A stretch of DNA of 64,000 nt, from the NCBI GenBank assembly GCA_947179485.1, contig OX359247.1, positions 7,469,060-7,533,059 on the forward strand, given 5' to 3'. Position numbers and translations under genes: made by a program. Shown here piece after piece: positions 59,957-64,000 of this stretch; position 1 is the first letter of the stretch, and every line of letters starts with the position of its first letter. The notes under the pieces are model-generated. The model had not been told where the DNA came from. It ran no database searches and saw only the letters and a list, made by a program, of their open reading frames with translations. This DNA is from Allacma fusca (taxonomy: Eukaryota; Arthropoda; Collembola; Symphypleona; Sminthuridae).

Positions 59957-59964
59957 CGAGTAAG

Positions 59965-62900
59965 TGAATGGGACTCTAGTACCAAATTAAAGTTAAAAGT
60001 AGTTAATTAGTGCTTTCACATAAAGGTGAAATCCATGAGGAATAGTTGTATATATTTTGCAATGGGAGAGAGAAAGTGGACGCTATTTGCGTATTAATTT
60101 CCAGAATAAAAATATGATTGACCCTAATTCTTGAGAAAATGGCTCAAGTAAAAACCAGAAAAAATTTAAATTCAGTAATTATCTATTTCAGACCCGTATA
60201 TATAATTTTAAAACCTCAAACCTCTTTAATCTTTAAAGGACACCGCACAATCCTTACAAGAATATGCCCCCTGTTTGATCTCGATAAGAAAATTCCTGGT
60301 GGGTGCGCCTTGAAGAGTAGATCATTTTTGATAATTGGCCCAAAGAAATCGTAAAACAGGATTTGGAGATATCCGGGGTTAAAGTTACCCAAAAATGAGG
60401 GGGGGCTCATGGGGTACCAAAAAATTCAAACAGTGAAAATTAGCAATATAACTTCAAAAATGGCAAGAATAAAAATTAAATAACGTGTACAAAATTTTTC
60501 AGCGAGATCTGACCTCAGAACTCCGAGATATTGACCTCAAGAGGTCAAAGAGCGTCGATACCGGTTTCATAATCTAACCGGTATTTACATGAAATGTAAA
60601 TGCTGGATAGCTTCCTGATGTAAACAAATATGTTGTCATGTTCACATTACCGGTACTGTTACCGTGATAAGAATGAAAACGTAGACAATTCTAGTATGGG
60701 TTTTAATTTTTACTTTTTTAATCATTGGACTCATTTAGCAACTCAATTGTCCCAGGCTTTATTATACGAATACAGTACTCTTGTAATCCACAGTAAGTGA
60801 ATTATTGTCGAAACGAAGAAGTGCTTTTTTCCTTGATTTTCTATCTATGGTTTGACATCGTACTAATCACTATAACTTCGATTCTTTGTATTTTTTGAAC
60901 TTTGTTACATACGTTCCTATTAAGTGCAATAAATGATTTTGGTTATGGTAAAATAGTTCACATGATTATCATCGGCATTTTGTTTAAAACATTAACATCA
61001 AGTGGTCAATTTTTTCTGAATTTTCCTTGCCTTGATTCAGAAAACAATGTTCCATAAGTCTGACATGTTTTATTACCAAGTGCTATATCTACATAAATTG
61101 TTTTACAACTATTCATTGTATTGCCCGAATATATCTTTTTTACGAATTGTAAACAATGATTGTTATCACGTCTTACAATTAGTACGTCAACCAAATTTTT
61201 TGCACTAATACAATAACGTTTGTTTCGTATCATCCTTCAGAAGATTTCCAACTCGTACTCCAATCATTTTGATCTGCAATTACAAATTATTTTAAACATG
61301 TTCTATTGGTATAATTTCCTTTTATTAAGCATCCTTGCAGGTAAATATGCGCTATTTATAAATATTGTGTAATTATTTAAAACACGAATTGCTATTTTTA
61401 CACGCAATTATATTAAAATAAATATTATTATACATATATCTATAAAAATTACTTGTGGTATGGTCAAAACCACCCATAGTGAATTATTAAGATGCATTAA
61501 CAGGTAAAGTTACTGTTTGAGATATACACGTGTTTGCTGATGAAGTATGCAATTAATTAAATATGAATCTTCCTGTCGAGGCTAAGGGGCCATAATAGTT
61601 GGATTACATCATATGAATTTGTAAGGTTTTAAAAATTTAAAGTATAAATGGCCAATAGACAATCAATTCCAGCACCGTAGTTTTTCTTATGAATTTTTTC
61701 AACGCTCAAATCTAAGACCGCAATCAATTTGAAAGACACTAAAAATAAACAAATATTTGTTTAACAAGGTTCAAATCCATGTTGGGGTCTGGTCAAGGTT
61801 GCAAGAATTTCTCTGGGTGTATCCAATGAGCTGTGCCGGCAATACTCGGAATTCAATGCTAGTAAATTAATGCCACAATCTCCAAGTAAATCCGCTTTAG
61901 GACCAAGCAAGAACTTGGCTGTTGAAATACGATGGGCAAGATGTGGTATGTAAATCCTTTCTCATTGATTGGTCGATTCTTCGCTCACTTAAAATCTTTG
62001 GAAGGTCACTTTCCTTCATACAAATGTTGTTACATTCTGGGAGATGTCCGGATTCAACGGGCTTTGAGTGCTTTGAATAAATGACCGTGTATGGATATCA
62101 GTTCACGGACAGATAAGTGAATCTGATGAGTAATATTAGATATCAGTTCTTGTATTTCGGTTACCTCTAGATACTACTTTCGTTCTAGATTTAATTTATC
62201 GTGGCTATGCATATTTTATAAAATATAAATCTTGATAACTACTTTGTTCAATTAGACAAATATTTGGTTAAGTTGAACAATTCTTACCCGTATACATTGA
62301 ATTAGTAATTATATTACCGAAAAGGTAGCCAGGTTGTAAACATTTGACCGAGTTTGGGATGACCCTACCTTCGGTCCACGGGTCTTACTCGAAGCTTTCG
62401 ATTCCCTTCGTCGTAAAGACTAAAATATCATTCATCTTTACAGGACGAATCTTATCGCAGCTTATTTTATTTCGTTTGGGGGAAATATTTATTGGTTAAA
62501 GAGTAAATATATTCGGGATGTTACATCTGTTTCCCCCCCCCTAACCCGTATAAAGGAGTAATTCATAAAATACTTGATTCTCCCAGTTTGTTGCAATTTC
62601 TTGTTCAGAATTTCTAAAATTTATTTCATTGGTCTCAGTCAATTTTTGCGGTCACCGGAGCCATGGATATGTACCAAAGACGGGAATTTTTGTTGTTTAT
62701 TTCAGCAAAGAATTTATACATTTTCTAACATTTCCTTTTATTTTGCGGAAGTGTGGGTTTTACAGACGGTCACCACAATTCTCTCGAGACAGTGTTAAAA
62801 GACAGTTAAAGACAGTGTTAGACTCAAAGGAATTCCCATTCAATTTGCAACAAGCAATACTGAAATAATCCCAAGACCGGTGGAATCAAACATTTTATGA

Positions 62901-63640
62901 GTTACTCCATTTTTGGGCTGGGGATATACTTATGTATGACGGATATCAAGCGCCACGCACACTGTAGATAACAAAATAAAGGTATTATTGAATATTCATA
63001 CTGTCAAAGGGTTTAAATGTTGAAATTATAAGCAAAGCTCCAAAATCTCAAGAATGAACTGAAATATCAGTGAACCGAAAGTGTATGAATTTCTACAAAA
63101 TTTGGTCAAATTCCCGTGTAATTTGGAGTTATTTGGAGTTTGCATGAAAATTTCATCGTCATTTAATTTTTCATGCCGATTCTAAGCATACACTGAAAAT
63201 TCATTCAAGTTCATAAACGCTCTTGGAATAAAGCTGTCGTGTTGGTTCAAGTATGCCTTGTATTGTTCTTATGGAGGTTTAATTCCGGAAGAAATTATAT
63301 CTATAGAAGATGTAATATTTAATTCATGGGTGACTTTATGGGCCTGCTTTAAACTTTTTACCGTGGCCCGCCTAAGGTGGCACCCCTGGATGTAAAAATA
63401 TTTGATATAACTACTTTAATGACTATAATGACTGCTTATGTATACACCCTAACTTATGGAATACTGGATGTTCATGTTATACAGATCCTCCTGGAGAATG
63501 TTTACCGTTTAGGTTCCACGTTTTGTCAGGACAACCTGGTAAGAAAATAATACTTAACGTAGCTGAACTTTTTCATTTATATATTTGTTCATACACATGT
63601 AACGCGGGATTTGGCTGCGAAAGTAGGCCTTCCTCCCAAT
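59965..63640. other. Long intergenic region, no supported gene
   Basis: AT-rich sequence. Frames at 60118-60354, 61006-61233 and 62574-62868 have no domain or splice support. A C-rich homopolymer run lies near 62533. The right part may belong to a gene outside the window, but I see no exon. Confidence 0.4.
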
Positions 63641-63651
63641 AGCTCGTAACA

Positions 63652-63860
63652 AAGGTGTCCAATTGACTCAGCCTATCCTGTATCCTTCCTATTTATAAAA
63701 TTTGATCCGAGCCTACATTTATGCCTACATTTTAACCGCCGAATAGATCAGCCTATCCTACATCCTTCCTAAATAGGGACCAGCAAGCCTACATGTTAGC
63801 CTACATTTGACTGACATACTGTATTAGTTGAACGAATTCTACACCCTTCCTAAATCTTAT
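63652..63860. mobile_element. Left end of another CAAAGGTGTCC hAT-like element
   Basis: CAAAGGTGTCCAATTG is followed by CCTATCCT, CCTTCCTA and GCCTACAT words, resembling the copy at 54357-54968. No right terminus was found before the window ends, so only the left end is claimed. Confidence 0.55.
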
Positions 63861-64000
63861 GTGCTTTTCGTAAATGAGAGTCTATTTAAGAGCATTCTAC
63901 TCTAATAAATTAAAAATCCTGTGTCAAGTATGTAAATGTGGTTGAGATAAAATAGATTAGTTTAATCACCTTACCAAAGCCCTAAGAGCAAAATAGTATG

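Overview
This is an AT-rich window from an arthropod nuclear genome. The evidence is many GT-AG introns in genes of plain animal type, a chitin-binding RR-1 cuticular protein, an insect-type GMC oxidoreductase and a MADF-like protein. A hexapod, perhaps a springtail, fits best, but nothing here fixes the species. I see no bacterial, organellar, viral or CRISPR features.

Seven protein-coding genes can be assembled exon by exon, with splice phases that agree. From left to right they are: a MADF-like nuclear protein (7744-10803, +, 5' end unresolved, interrupted by a transposon); an RR-1 cuticular protein (14792-16160, -); two tandem histidine-phosphatase/TIGAR-like genes with the same five-exon structure (23478-25736 and 26795-28947, both -); a copine (30806-33909, +); an MFSD4/NaGLT1-like sugar transporter (41071-42719, -); and a ten-exon GMC oxidoreductase (51094-54000, -). 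All except the first appear intact. They are ordinary single eukaryotic genes and form no operon or shared pathway. The clearest local history is the phosphatase tandem duplication and a set of decayed copies of the transporter locus between 35 and 45 kb.

Much of the remainder is transposon-derived. More than a dozen non-autonomous elements have hAT hallmarks: 8-bp target duplications and inverted termini of the types CAGTG, CAAAG, TAGNG or CATAC. Each element is filled with its own degenerate short word, such as CAAGTT, GAACTGAAC, AGTAGAAG, GAGTTCGAG, GGGTACAGGTA, CTCGTTT, GGTTCGG, TAGGC, ATGCCC or CTCACCCTCA. There are also PIF/Harbinger-like elements with 3-bp duplications, pogo- and mariner-like miniature elements with TA duplications, two Helitron-like 3' ends, and a three-copy repeat around the GMC gene that supplies an empty target site for one hAT insertion.

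The two signals most worth following are the set of word-filled hAT elements, and the 907-bp member lodged in the coding exon of the MADF-like gene. Its target duplication, GTAAGTAC, contains a consensus splice donor, so it may be a newborn intron.
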